DNA of 64,000 nt, from contig NZ_CP108002.1 of assembly GCF_041435055.1 (NCBI RefSeq), positions 7,998,001-8,062,000 of the forward strand, written 5' to 3'. Source of the DNA: Streptomyces sp. NBC_00341. Lineage in GTDB: Bacteria > Actinomycetota > Actinomycetes > Streptomycetales > Streptomycetaceae. The translations under genes and the position numbers were made by a program. Below the pieces are notes generated by a model. That model did not search any database, was not told the DNA's origin, and was given only the letters and a program-made list of their open reading frames with translations. Positions within the stretch are counted from its first letter, which is position 1, and each line of letters begins with the position of its first letter. Shown here piece by piece: positions 26,064 to 34,202 of this stretch.

Positions 26064-26531
26064 ATGGCGACGAACGGCAGTGAAAACGGAACGGCACTCG
26101 GATCGAGCGGATCGTCGGGCGGAACCAAGGGGACGACGGTCATCGCGGATACCGTGGTCTCGACGATCGCGGGGATAGCGGTACGTGAGACCGACGGGGT
26201 CCACGCCATCGGCGGGGGAGCCTCCAGGGCTGTGGGTGCGATGAGGGACAAGGTGTCCCGCTCCAACGACCCGGGCCGCGGAGTGAAGGTCGAGGTGGGC
26301 GAGAAGCAGGCCGCCGTCGACGTCGACATCGTGGTCGAGTACGGAACTCTCATCGTGGACACCGCGAAGAAGATTCGCGTCCATGTCACCGATGCGGTGG
26401 AGACGATGACTGGGCTGGAAGTCGTCGAGATCAACATCAAGGTTCTTGATGTCTACGTGCCGGGGGACGACGACAGCTCGGACGACGACGAGGAAAAGGC
26501 CGCTCCTGAGAGGTCGCGCCGCGTTCAGTGA
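26064..26531 (+). CDS. Asp23/Gls24 family envelope-stress protein
   Basis: A 155-residue Asp23-family protein. The conserved core runs from GTTVIADTVVSTIAGIAVRE through VHAIGGGAS, VEVGEKQAAVDVDIVVEYG and IRVHVTDAVETMTGLEVVEI to NIKVLDVYV. It has a Gly/Ser-rich N-terminal tail and an acidic C-terminal tail, like the gvpY/gvpZ tails in composition. It lies 162 bp after gvpK. The family associates with the membrane and stress response in Gram-positive bacteria. Whether it belongs to the gas-vesicle unit is open. Confidence 0.88.
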   Translation: MATNGSENGTALGSSGSSGGTKGTTVIADTVVSTIAGIAVRETDGVHAIGGGASRAVGAMRDKVSRSNDPGRGVKVEVGEKQAAVDVDIVVEYGTLIVDTAKKIRVHVTDAVETMTGLEVVEINIKVLDVYVPGDDDSSDDDEEKAAPERSRRVQ

Positions 26532-26569
26532 GGCGGCGAACCCAGGGGATGACCGACACGGACTGCCGC

Positions 26570-26829
26570 TCATGGGCCGTCGTGACCGAGAGCCGCGGCC
26601 AGCCCGGCTTCCACTTCGGTGAGCCGGGCCCGGTCGGTGGCCAGGGCGGCGTAGCGCCAATCGGTGCCGCGGTCCAGGCGGTCAGTTCCTGTCGCGCGGG
26701 GCCGGACAGGTCGGTGAGGGGCGAACGGTAGCCCGCGAAGGAGCCACCGCTCATGCGCAGCTCGCCGTCGTACACCACCTCGGTCAGGTCTCCGGTGACG
26801 TGCCCCTGAGCGCTGACGGCCCTGGTCAT
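26570..26829 (-). pseudogene. Small gene with a frameshift near 26685
   Basis: Reading starts at ATG (MTRAVSAQGHVTGDLTEVVY) overlapping the upstream gene by 4 bp. The codons are good until about LTAW. From there the coding signal (strong G/C at third position) continues in the next frame as LDRGTDWRYAALATDRARL to AALGHDGP and a TGA. One missing base, probably a C near 26685, explains the break. Without repair the frame runs on with poor codons into the Asp23 gene. The repaired product would be about 87 residues. No family recognised; its coupling to a diiron oxidase gene suggests a partner. A sequencing error is possible. Confidence 0.7.
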
Positions 26830-27872
26830 GGGCTGCCGGGATGCTCTGCGGCTGCTGCCAGTGGGACGCGCAGGGCGGACCGTCCGCCCCGCCAGGCCGC
26901 CAGCAAGAGCGCACCCAGTCTGTCTTCGAGCAGACCGGTGGCCCTGATGCCGAAGGCCACGTCGGCGTCCAGGCCGGGCTCCGTCGTCAGAAGAGGGTCG
27001 ATCACCTCCAGACGGACGACTTGCTCGTGCACCGCGTCGGCCTCGACGTGCTCGTCGTAGAAGCGCGCGGCGGCCGGCCCGGCACCGGTGCGCCGCATCG
27101 CCTTCGCGAGTCGCCGGGAGCCGGGGGAGGACGTCACCTCCACCGCGGCGAAGTGGCCCACGAGAGCGCCGCGCAACGCCCGGTGCAGACCGAACAATGA
27201 CATGACGTTGACCGTGCACAGCCCCTGCGCGGGGGCCGCGTCCAGATAGGCGCCGTAGGCGTGGTCCAGGCCGAGGTCGTCCATCAGGTCGGCGAAGAGC
27301 CGGGCGTGGATGTCTTCGGCGCGTCCGGCGCCGAACTCGTCGTACTCGACCGCGGCCATGGCCGCCTTCGCGCGGCCGTGCAGCCGCGGGATGACCCAGG
27401 CGTGCGGATCGGCTTCCTTCAGGTGGTAGAGGGAACGGAGTGCCGAGTATTCCCGGACCTGCCACAGCAGACCCTCGCTCTGCAGGAAGTCGCTCACGCC
27501 GGTGCCGTCGTCAACGGCCGGTTCGGTGAGGATCGCGGCGAGGGCGTCGCGGGTGTCGGCTTCCCCCGGCACGTCGGTGCGCAAGGCGGTCAGGAAACGG
27601 CGTTCCAGCGCACCGCGCAGCCGCAGCAGGTCGGGATCCCACTCACGGTCGTCACCGACTCCGTGGAATCCCTGGTAGTGCAACTCGTAGAGCACGTAGA
27701 GCGCGAGCTGGAGATCGTCGCCGTACGGCTCGGCCTCGGACACGGCCTGTGGGTCCACCAGGGGTGCGTGTCCGTCCCGCAGGGCCGACAGGACGGCGCC
27801 GGAGAGCACGCCGCGCGACGTGGGCAGCGCAGGGCTGGTGGCGCGCGATTCGAGGTAGAGCGCGGTAGTCAT
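26826..27872 (-). CDS. Iron-containing redox enzyme family protein (heme-oxygenase-like diiron fold)
   Basis: A 348-residue all-helical protein of the iron-containing redox enzyme family. The metal-binding pattern ExHxxxDxxHE appears as DEHVEADAVHEQVV near residue 275, and an earlier helix ALYVLYELHYQGFHG provides further His/Glu ligands. Such proteins use a non-heme diiron centre for oxidative chemistry. ATG is coupled to the CDGSH gene by a 4-bp overlap, and the stop overlaps the next start by 4 bp. The substrate is unknown. Confidence 0.87.
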   Translation of the reverse strand: MTTALYLESRATSPALPTSRGVLSGAVLSALRDGHAPLVDPQAVSEAEPYGDDLQLALYVLYELHYQGFHGVGDDREWDPDLLRLRGALERRFLTALRTDVPGEADTRDALAAILTEPAVDDGTGVSDFLQSEGLLWQVREYSALRSLYHLKEADPHAWVIPRLHGRAKAAMAAVEYDEFGAGRAEDIHARLFADLMDDLGLDHAYGAYLDAAPAQGLCTVNVMSLFGLHRALRGALVGHFAAVEVTSSPGSRRLAKAMRRTGAGPAAARFYDEHVEADAVHEQVVRLEVIDPLLTTEPGLDADVAFGIRATGLLEDRLGALLLAAWRGGRSALRVPLAAAAEHPGSP

Positions 27873-28120
27873 GCTGTCGCACCTGATTCCGGGTCGGTGG
27901 CGGCGTCGGTCCCGGTCCCGGCGGTCGGGGCCGCGCGGCTGCGGTGGCTGGTGTCGCACCAGGGGTAGCTGCGGCTGCGACGGCAGGTGCACACCGCCAC
28001 CATGAAGCGCTCGGAGGTGACAGCCACACCGTCATGCCCGGTGACAGTCACGGGCCCCTCCACCAGGAGCGGTCCGCTGCGTTCGAGGCGGACACGGCGG
28101 ATGTCAGATTTGTCGCGCAC
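27869..28120 (-). CDS. CDGSH-type iron-sulfur protein
   Basis: An 83-residue protein with the mitoNEET-type signature CxCx2Sx3PxCDxxH, seen as CTCRRSRSYPWCDTSH, which binds a redox-active 2Fe-2S cluster through three Cys and one His. The N-terminal half provides the beta-rich part (GPLLVEGPVTVTGHDG). It starts at GTG and overlaps the upstream methyltransferase gene by 17 bp and the downstream diiron gene by 4 bp. It may pass electrons to the diiron enzyme; this is inferred from the coupling. Confidence 0.92.
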   Translation of the reverse strand: MRDKSDIRRVRLERSGPLLVEGPVTVTGHDGVAVTSERFMVAVCTCRRSRSYPWCDTSHRSRAAPTAGTGTDAATDPESGATA

Positions 28121-28781
28121 GGATGACCACCAACTCCTCTTTGTCCTGTTCTGTGTGGTTCATCAGTCCCTGATCGCGCAGCCACGGCAGTCGGGAGTGC
28201 AGGACGGGGCCGAGGGGGACGAGCCCGCGGTCGACGACCTCCGCGTCGAGGTGTGCCCGTGCGAGGACATCGATCGTGGTCTGGACACCGCACATTTCCG
28301 AATGGACCATGAGCAGTGTTCCGCCGGGTCGCAGCACGGTCGCGGCGGTCGCGCACACCCGGTCGACGACGGCCCGGCCATCCGGGCCGCCGTCCCACGC
28401 GCGGGCCCTGCCCCGCAACGGCGGCCGTGCGGCGGGCGCGGGAACGTACGGGGGGTTACTGATCACCATGTCGTACTGACTCGCGTCGAGAGCGGACAGA
28501 TCGCGGTAGCGGACGGTGATCCGGCTGCGGTGGAGGGCGGCGTTCACCCTGGCGCACAGCACGGCCCGGTGCGAGATGTCGATGGCGGTCACGCGGGCGC
28601 CCAGCCGGGCGGCGTGGACTGCCAGGGCCCCGCTGCCGGTCCCCAGTTCCAGGAGACGTGTCCCGGGGGTGATGTTCTCCCGGGCCACGGCCCGCATGAG
28701 GAGGTGCGTGTCGTGTTGCGGACTGTAGACGCCCGGCACTGTCAGCATGCGCCGTGGCCTGCTCCGCGGTGGTACGGCCAT
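28104..28781 (-). CDS. HemK2/MTQ2-like protein methyltransferase
   Basis: A 225-residue class I SAM-dependent methyltransferase. The SAM-binding motif is LLELGTGSGALAVHAA, the acidic loop is VTAIDIS, and the catalytic NPPY (MVISNPPYVP) is the signature of N5-glutamine or related N-methyltransferases. Family proteins start with a motif like VPGVYSPQHDTHLL, seen here at residue 13. The ATG start has a modest AGAGG site; a start 30 bp later is possible. It is the first gene of the overlapping trio with the CDGSH and diiron proteins. The target protein is unknown. Confidence 0.88.
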   Translation of the reverse strand: MAVPPRSRPRRMLTVPGVYSPQHDTHLLMRAVARENITPGTRLLELGTGSGALAVHAARLGARVTAIDISHRAVLCARVNAALHRSRITVRYRDLSALDASQYDMVISNPPYVPAPAARPPLRGRARAWDGGPDGRAVVDRVCATAATVLRPGGTLLMVHSEMCGVQTTIDVLARAHLDAEVVDRGLVPLGPVLHSRLPWLRDQGLMNHTEQDKEELVVIRARQI

Positions 28782-28999
28782 GGCCGCCTCTCGCCCTCGT
28801 AGGGGCGGCGACTGATCGCCGCCCGTCCAGGATGGGCCGCGCGCGGGCCGGGCGCCATTCCGGCGTTGCTGGTCCGCGTCCGGCACGCCTTGTACCGAGG
28901 CCGGACCAATCCGGTCATGCATCACAGCAGCCTCCCTGGGTTCGGGGGTCTCCTGCCCACCGAAACGGAAGCAACCACCGCTGACGCGACCGGTGACCT

Positions 29000-29446
29000 C
29001 TAATCCGGGTGCGTGGAGGTGCCGGGGGCGCCGCCCAGGGGGCGGCGGCCCCGCTTCAGTTCGGCTTCGTACAGGTGGTCACAGCCCTGGGCGAGCCTCT
29101 GGACCAGTTGCTGCTCGATCTCGGTGAAGGGGCGGTAATAGGTCCGGTTGTAGGCCTCGATGAGCTGGAAGGTCCAGTGGCCCGGGATTACGTTGCGGCC
29201 GAGGACCTCACGTTCGACGAGGTCGGCGTCCAGGTCGTGGCCGGCCTCGCGCAGGAGCCGGACCGCGTCGCCGACGGCGAAGTCGGCGCTGCCGGTCAGT
29301 TGATGGAAGTCGTACAGCGCGCCGCGGGCGCGTTCGGTCGTCTCCAGCGCCTTGGACAGGGCGCCCAGCGCTTCGACGGTCTTGTCGCTGACTCCTTCGG
29401 GACGACGGTGTGTGGTGTCCGGGTCGCTGTTCCGCTCATCGCTCAC
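29000..29446 (-). CDS. Hypothetical helical protein
   Basis: A 148-residue cytoplasmic protein. The N-terminus is Asp/Arg-rich, then mostly helical (TVEALGALSKALETTERAR, YDFHQLTGSADFAVGDAV). A conserved-looking segment VIPGHWTFQLIEAYNRTYY follows, and it ends in a polar tail. The GTG start is preferred for an AGG site eight bases upstream; an earlier start would add ten residues. Not recognised as a named domain. It is divergent from the zinc dehydrogenase gene. Confidence 0.72.
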   Translation of the reverse strand: MSDERNSDPDTTHRRPEGVSDKTVEALGALSKALETTERARGALYDFHQLTGSADFAVGDAVRLLREAGHDLDADLVEREVLGRNVIPGHWTFQLIEAYNRTYYRPFTEIEQQLVQRLAQGCDHLYEAELKRGRRPLGGAPGTSTHPD

Positions 29447-29599
29447 GCCGTACCTATGCCCCGAGCCCGCACACACCTACCTGCCGGTCACCGGTCCCCC
29501 CGTGGCAGCCTGCCGGAATGCGCCCAGCCGTGAAGGGCGCGACAGTGAAGTGCGGAGCGCCATTGGCTGCGGCCGGGATTTTCTCTCGAGAGGATTCGC

Positions 29600-30787
29600 A
29601 TGATGCGCGCACTGACCTGGCAAGGCAAAAGGGACGTCCGGGTGGAGACCGTTCCGGATCCGCGGATCGAGGACCCGACGGACATCATCGTCCGGATCAC
29701 GTCCACCGGCATCTGCGGCTCGGACCTGCACCTTTACGAAGTCCTGGGCCCCTACCTCGACCCCGGAGACATTCTCGGCCACGAGCCCATGGGGATCGTG
29801 GAGGAGGTCGGCCCCCAGGTGACCTCGCTCGCCCCCGGGGACCGTGTAGTCGTCCCCTTCAATATCTCGTGCGGGCACTGTTACATGTGCGACCGGGGGC
29901 TGCACTCCCAGTGTGAGACCACGCAGGTCCGCGAGCGGGGCATGGGAGCCGCCCTCTTCGGCTACACCAAGCTCTACGGCCAGGTGCCCGGTGGCCAGGC
30001 GGAGCTGCTGCGGGTTCCCTTCGGAGACAGCCTGCCGGTCAAGGTGCCGCACGGGCCGGCGGACGACCGGTTCGTCTACCTGTCCGACGTACTGCCCACC
30101 GCCTGGCAGGCCGTGGAGTACGCGGCGATCCCGCCCGGCGGGTCCGTCACCGTCCTGGGGCTCGGGCCGATCGGTGCGATGGCGGCGCGGATCGCCAGGC
30201 ACCGGGGCGCGGGCCTGGTGGTGGGCGTCGATCTCGTGCCCGACCGGCTGTCCCGCGCCGCCGCCGACGGGGTGCTCTGCCTCGACCTGCGCCGGCACGG
30301 CAAGGAACTCGGCGACGCCATCCGCGATCTCACCGACGGACGGGGCACCGACGCGGTGATCGACGCGGTCGGCATGGAGGCGCACGGCGCACCCGTGGCG
30401 AAAGCGGCGCACGGGGCCGTGGGGCTGCTGCCCGACGCTCTGGCGGAACGGCTCATGGAAACGGCGGGCGTGGACCGCCTGGCCGCCGTCCGGGCGGCGA
30501 TCGACGTGGTGCGCAGGGGCGGCACGGTCTCGGTGTCCGGCGTGTACGGCGGCGCGGCCGACCCCCTGCCGATGCTGACCATGTTCGACAAGCAGATCCA
30601 GCTCCGGATGGGGCAGGCCAACGTCAGACGCTGGGTCGACGACATCCTCCCGCTGCTCACGGACGAGGACCCGTTGGGCGTCGACGACTTCGCGACGCAC
30701 CGTCTGCCGCTCGAAGAGGGGCCGCAGGCGTACAAGACCTTCCAGGACAAGCGTGACGGGATGATCAAAACGTTGCTGATCCCCTGA
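29600..30787 (+). CDS. Zinc-dependent alcohol/formaldehyde dehydrogenase family (MDR)
   Basis: A 395-residue medium-chain dehydrogenase. The catalytic zinc ligands are in GICGSDLH and GHEPMGIVEEVG. The structural zinc site is CGHCYMCDRGLHSQC (Cx2Cx2Cx7C). The NAD-binding motif is VLGLGPIGAMAA with a following acidic residue in GVDLVPDRL, which favours NAD. Overall it matches the glutathione-independent formaldehyde dehydrogenase/threonine-dehydrogenase-like subgroup. Starts at the first of two ATGs after AGAGGATT. The SRPBCC gene follows 59 bp later on the same strand. Confidence 0.92.
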   Translation: MMRALTWQGKRDVRVETVPDPRIEDPTDIIVRITSTGICGSDLHLYEVLGPYLDPGDILGHEPMGIVEEVGPQVTSLAPGDRVVVPFNISCGHCYMCDRGLHSQCETTQVRERGMGAALFGYTKLYGQVPGGQAELLRVPFGDSLPVKVPHGPADDRFVYLSDVLPTAWQAVEYAAIPPGGSVTVLGLGPIGAMAARIARHRGAGLVVGVDLVPDRLSRAAADGVLCLDLRRHGKELGDAIRDLTDGRGTDAVIDAVGMEAHGAPVAKAAHGAVGLLPDALAERLMETAGVDRLAAVRAAIDVVRRGGTVSVSGVYGGAADPLPMLTMFDKQIQLRMGQANVRRWVDDILPLLTDEDPLGVDDFATHRLPLEEGPQAYKTFQDKRDGMIKTLLIP

Positions 30788-30846
30788 GCGCGGTGCCCGA
30801 GCGGCCCGGCGGAGGCGGACGCCGCCCAACGAGACGTGGAGGACCG

Positions 30847-31302
30847 ATGGCCGTACGACATCGATTGATCGAAAGCCCCGTGGACGATGTCTGGGCGGTT
30901 CTGGCCGACGGCAGGCGGTACGCGGACTGGGTGGTGGGGACGTCGGAGTCGCGTCCTGAGGACGGAGAGTGGCCGCAGGTCGGCTCCAGCATCACGTACA
31001 CCGTCCGGGTCGGCCCGTGGTCGGTGGCCGGAAGCACCGTCGTTCGGCGCCGCGAGCCTCCCGAAGTGCTGGAACTGGAGGTCGACAGCGGGTGGCTCGG
31101 CACCGCCCGGATCGCCCTGGAGGTCCGGCCGTGGGGCGAGAACACCCTGGTGACCATCGATGAACACCCGCTGCGCGGACCGGCCGGAAAGCTGCACAAC
31201 ACAGCCGTGGACGCGCTGATCCAACTACGCCACCGCAGCATGCTCGCCCGACTGGCCGACACCGTCGAGACGGCCCCGCAGGGCAGACGCAAGACCGGCT
31301 GA
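30847..31302 (+). CDS. SRPBCC family protein
   Basis: A 151-residue START-like protein: IESPVDDVWAVLADGRRYADWV is the standard opening of the fold, with ITYTVRVGPWSV and TLVTIDEHPLRGPA following. It is a ligand-binding fold with no conserved catalytic site visible. ATG with GGAGG four bases upstream. It sits 42 bp before the CrtI-like flavoprotein, so an operon with it and the dehydrogenase is likely. Confidence 0.88.
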   Translation: MAVRHRLIESPVDDVWAVLADGRRYADWVVGTSESRPEDGEWPQVGSSITYTVRVGPWSVAGSTVVRRREPPEVLELEVDSGWLGTARIALEVRPWGENTLVTIDEHPLRGPAGKLHNTAVDALIQLRHRSMLARLADTVETAPQGRRKTG

Positions 31303-31344
31303 AGTCCGCCCGGCCCCCGGAACGGCGAGCACGTGGAGGTACCG

Positions 31345-32925
31345 ATGCCGGACGCGGTGGTGGTCGGCGCGGGGCCCAATGGTCTCGTGGCGGCGAACCT
31401 TCTTGTCGACGCGGGATGGACCGTGGAGGTGCTTGAGGCGCAGCCGGAGCCGGGCGGCGCGGTCCGTAGTGACCGGGGCGTCCATCCCGACTACGTGAGC
31501 GACCTGTTCAGTGCCTTCTACCCGCTGGCGGCCGCCTCCCCGGTACTGGCGGGGCTGGACCTGCGCGCCGAAGGGCTCAGCTGGAGCCGTGCCCCGCGCG
31601 TCCTGGCACACCCGCTGCCGGACGGCCGCTGCGCGCTTCTCGAACGTGGAGCCGAGGAGACGGCGGAGGGCCTGGACATGTTCGCCGCGGGCGACGGTGC
31701 CGCCTGGCTCGACCTGTACGGCACGTGGAACCGCCTGGGTCCGGACCTTCTGCGCGCCCTGTTCACCCCCTTCCCGCCGGTGCGGTCCGGTGTTCGGCTG
31801 GCGGCCGGGCTCCGGGCGGCCGGCGGTCTGCGCCTGGCGCGGATGCTGTTGCTGCCCGTCCGTCGCCTGGGGGAGGAACAGTTTCGCGGCGAGGCCGCCA
31901 GGCTCCTGCTCGCGGGCAACGCGCTGCACGCGGACCTCGGGCCCGAAGCGGCGGGCAGCGGGGGCTTCGGGTGGCTGATGTCCATGCTCGGACAGACCTA
32001 CGGATTTCCGGTGCCGGTCGGAGGAGCCGGTGCGCTCACCGCCGCTCTGGTGCGGCGCCTGGAGCGGCACGGAGGCGTGGTCCGCTGCGGGAAGCGTGTC
32101 GACGAGATCGTCGTACGCGGCGGACGAGCCGTCGGCGTACGCACAGCGGAGGGTGAGTCCGTACCGGCGTCCCGTGCCGTGCTGGCCGATGTGTCCGCGC
32201 CCGCGCTCTACGGTGAACTGGTCGACGCGCGGTACCTCCCCGGCCGGCTGCTGAAGGACCTGCACGGGTTCCAATGGGACTACGCCACGTTCAAGGTCGA
32301 CTGGGCACTGACCGGCCGCGTGCCCTGGACCGCCGCTGGGGCCGGCTCGGCGGGCACGGTCCACCTGGCCGACGGGGTCGACGGGCTCACCCGCTTCGCC
32401 GCGCAGATCGCGACGGGCCGGGTTCCCGACCACCCCTTCCTCCTCGTCGGGCAGATGACCACGGCCGACGCCACCCGTTCACCGGCCGGCACCGAATCGG
32501 CGTGGGCCTACACCCATGTCCCGCACCTGATCAAGGGGGACGCGGGCGAGGACGGCCTGACAGGGCGGTGGGACCGGCGTGAACAGGAAGCGATGGCCGA
32601 CCGCATGGAGGCCGAGGTGGAACGGCGGGCCCCCGGATTCCGTTCCCTCATCACCGCCCGGCGCATCCTCGCACCGCCCACCCTTGAGTCCATGGACGCC
32701 AACCTGCACGGCGGCGCGATCAACGGCGGAACCGCGGCTGCCCACCAGCAGTTGGTGTTCCGGCCGACTCCGGGTACCGGGCGGCCGGAAACGCCGGTGA
32801 AGGGCCTCTACCTCGCCTCGGCCTCCGCACACCCCGGCGGCGGGGTCCATGGGGCCCCCGGCGCGAACGCCGCGCAGGCCGCGCTGCGCGGCGTGCGTTC
32901 TGTGCGCCGCCTTAGCGGCCGGTGA
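31345..32925 (+). CDS. NAD(P)/FAD-dependent oxidoreductase, phytoene-desaturase-like
   Basis: A 526-residue flavoprotein of the CrtI/carotenoid oxidoreductase type. FAD motif VVVGAGPNGLVAANLL with a following Glu in VEVLEAQPEPGGAVRS; the middle carries GGAGALTAALVRRLERHGG; the C-terminal FAD region is GLYLASASAHPGGGVHGAPG, characteristic of this group. ATG chosen for GTGGAGG five bases upstream. No crtB/crtE genes are present, so carotenoid desaturation is not supported; proteins of this subgroup often have unknown substrates. It is convergent with the SDR gene. Confidence 0.88.
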   Translation: MPDAVVVGAGPNGLVAANLLVDAGWTVEVLEAQPEPGGAVRSDRGVHPDYVSDLFSAFYPLAAASPVLAGLDLRAEGLSWSRAPRVLAHPLPDGRCALLERGAEETAEGLDMFAAGDGAAWLDLYGTWNRLGPDLLRALFTPFPPVRSGVRLAAGLRAAGGLRLARMLLLPVRRLGEEQFRGEAARLLLAGNALHADLGPEAAGSGGFGWLMSMLGQTYGFPVPVGGAGALTAALVRRLERHGGVVRCGKRVDEIVVRGGRAVGVRTAEGESVPASRAVLADVSAPALYGELVDARYLPGRLLKDLHGFQWDYATFKVDWALTGRVPWTAAGAGSAGTVHLADGVDGLTRFAAQIATGRVPDHPFLLVGQMTTADATRSPAGTESAWAYTHVPHLIKGDAGEDGLTGRWDRREQEAMADRMEAEVERRAPGFRSLITARRILAPPTLESMDANLHGGAINGGTAAAHQQLVFRPTPGTGRPETPVKGLYLASASAHPGGGVHGAPGANAAQAALRGVRSVRRLSGR

Positions 32926-32964
32926 GCCGCAGCGGAGCACCGGCCACGAACGGGAGCCCGAGGG

Positions 32965-33840
32965 TCAGGCATGCGCCGGTCCGGTCCCCTCCGCCGCGCG
33001 TCCGCCGGCCCCCAGCAGTCCCGTCGCTTCGAACGGCGATCGCGTCAGCTCCCGGCGTGTCAGCACCGAGACCAGCCCCGGCAGACCGCCTCGCACCGCC
33101 TGGACACTCCGGAGCCACCCGGGCACATATACGGAAGGTGCCCGCCGTTCGACCGCGCCGACCACGAGTCGGGCCACGTACTCCGGGGCGTAGGTCTTGC
33201 GCGCAGGCGGAGGCATATGGGCCCGAAGCTCGCGCAGCACACGGTGCTGGTCGGCATCGCGGATCATATCGGTGTCGATCCAGTTCAGATACGCGATGCC
33301 CACGCTGACCCGGTGCGGGGCCAGTTCGGCGCGCAGGGCGTGGGAGAAGGACTCCACGCCCGCCTTGGACGCGCAGTACGCACTCATCATCGGTGCGGCG
33401 CCGATGGACGCGAGCGAGGCGATCTGCTGGTAGTGACCGCGGGTGCGGAGCAGCTGCGGCAGGAAGGTCCGCGCCGTGATCGCGCTGCCCACGAGGTTGA
33501 CCTCGATCACGCGCCGCCAGGTGTCCGGATCGGAGTCGGCGAACGGACCTCCCTCCGCCACTCCGGCATTGGCGACGACGGCCGAGACGGGGCCCAGCCG
33601 ACGGCCCACCTCTTCGGCGACGCGGGCCATCGCCTCGTCGTCGGTGACGTCCACGTGCCAGTGGAGTGACTCCGTGGGCAGTCCTGCGGCGGTCCGGGCG
33701 AGCTCGTCGCCCTCCAGGCCGAGCAGGGCCACGCGGACGCCCCGCCCGGACAGTTGGCGGGCGACAGCCGCACCGAGGCCACGTGCGGCTCCGGTCACCA
33801 CGGCTGTACGGCCGCTCAGGACGGACTTTCGGTCCGACAC
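32965..33840 (-). CDS. Short-chain dehydrogenase/reductase
   Basis: A 291-residue SDR: TGAARGLG cofactor motif, NAGVAEGGPF, catalytic Ser in IASLASIGAAP and YCASK. C-terminal region TRSPFEATG and an Ala-rich tail are typical of membrane-associated SDRs acting on lipids or steroids. GTG start with AGGAG five bases upstream. It is divergent from the photolyase gene and convergent with the flavoprotein gene. Confidence 0.9.
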   Translation of the reverse strand: MSDRKSVLSGRTAVVTGAARGLGAAVARQLSGRGVRVALLGLEGDELARTAAGLPTESLHWHVDVTDDEAMARVAEEVGRRLGPVSAVVANAGVAEGGPFADSDPDTWRRVIEVNLVGSAITARTFLPQLLRTRGHYQQIASLASIGAAPMMSAYCASKAGVESFSHALRAELAPHRVSVGIAYLNWIDTDMIRDADQHRVLRELRAHMPPPARKTYAPEYVARLVVGAVERRAPSVYVPGWLRSVQAVRGGLPGLVSVLTRRELTRSPFEATGLLGAGGRAAEGTGPAHA

Positions 33841-34202
33841 GGGAACTCCTGCGGATCGGCGTCTTCGGGAATGGTCACAGGCAGCGGACACGTGTGTGCG
33901 TCAAGAGCGGAATGAGGAGCACGCTGCTCGACGCCATGATGTCACCGTATGGAATGCCGCGCTCACGTTGAGTCGGTGCGGGTACTCCGGCGGCGGCGGT
34001 CCGCGCCGGGGAGGGCATCCCAGGAAAGCCTGACGCAGCGGGCGCAGAGTCGGCTTAGCCGTGCGCGGCGCCTGGCGTGTGCCGCCCGCGCCCCGCGCCG
34101 TCGTGCGCTTTGATCTGTGGTGGGGAGGCGCGCGGTGCGGATCGGTCCGGCGGGCACCGCGTGTCACCGGCCGGGCAGCAGTCCGTCAAGGGAGCGTTCG
34201 GC
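33841..34202. other. 362-bp divergent intergenic region before the photolyase gene
   Basis: It should contain the promoters for the SDR and photolyase genes. A GGGTAC hexamer (about 33982) resembles a SigB-type -10 box, but the matching -35 spacing is not right. No hairpin or small gene was found. Confidence 0.4.

Noticed and set aside
31345..32925. Carotenoid biosynthesis locus
   Set aside because: The flavoprotein is CrtI-like, but no phytoene synthase, GGPP synthase or cyclase gene is nearby, so carotenoid synthesis is not supported.
33975..33990. SigB-like promoter (GGGTAC) before the photolyase gene
   Set aside because: No GnnT -35 element at the 14-16 bp spacing; a hexamer alone is not evidence.
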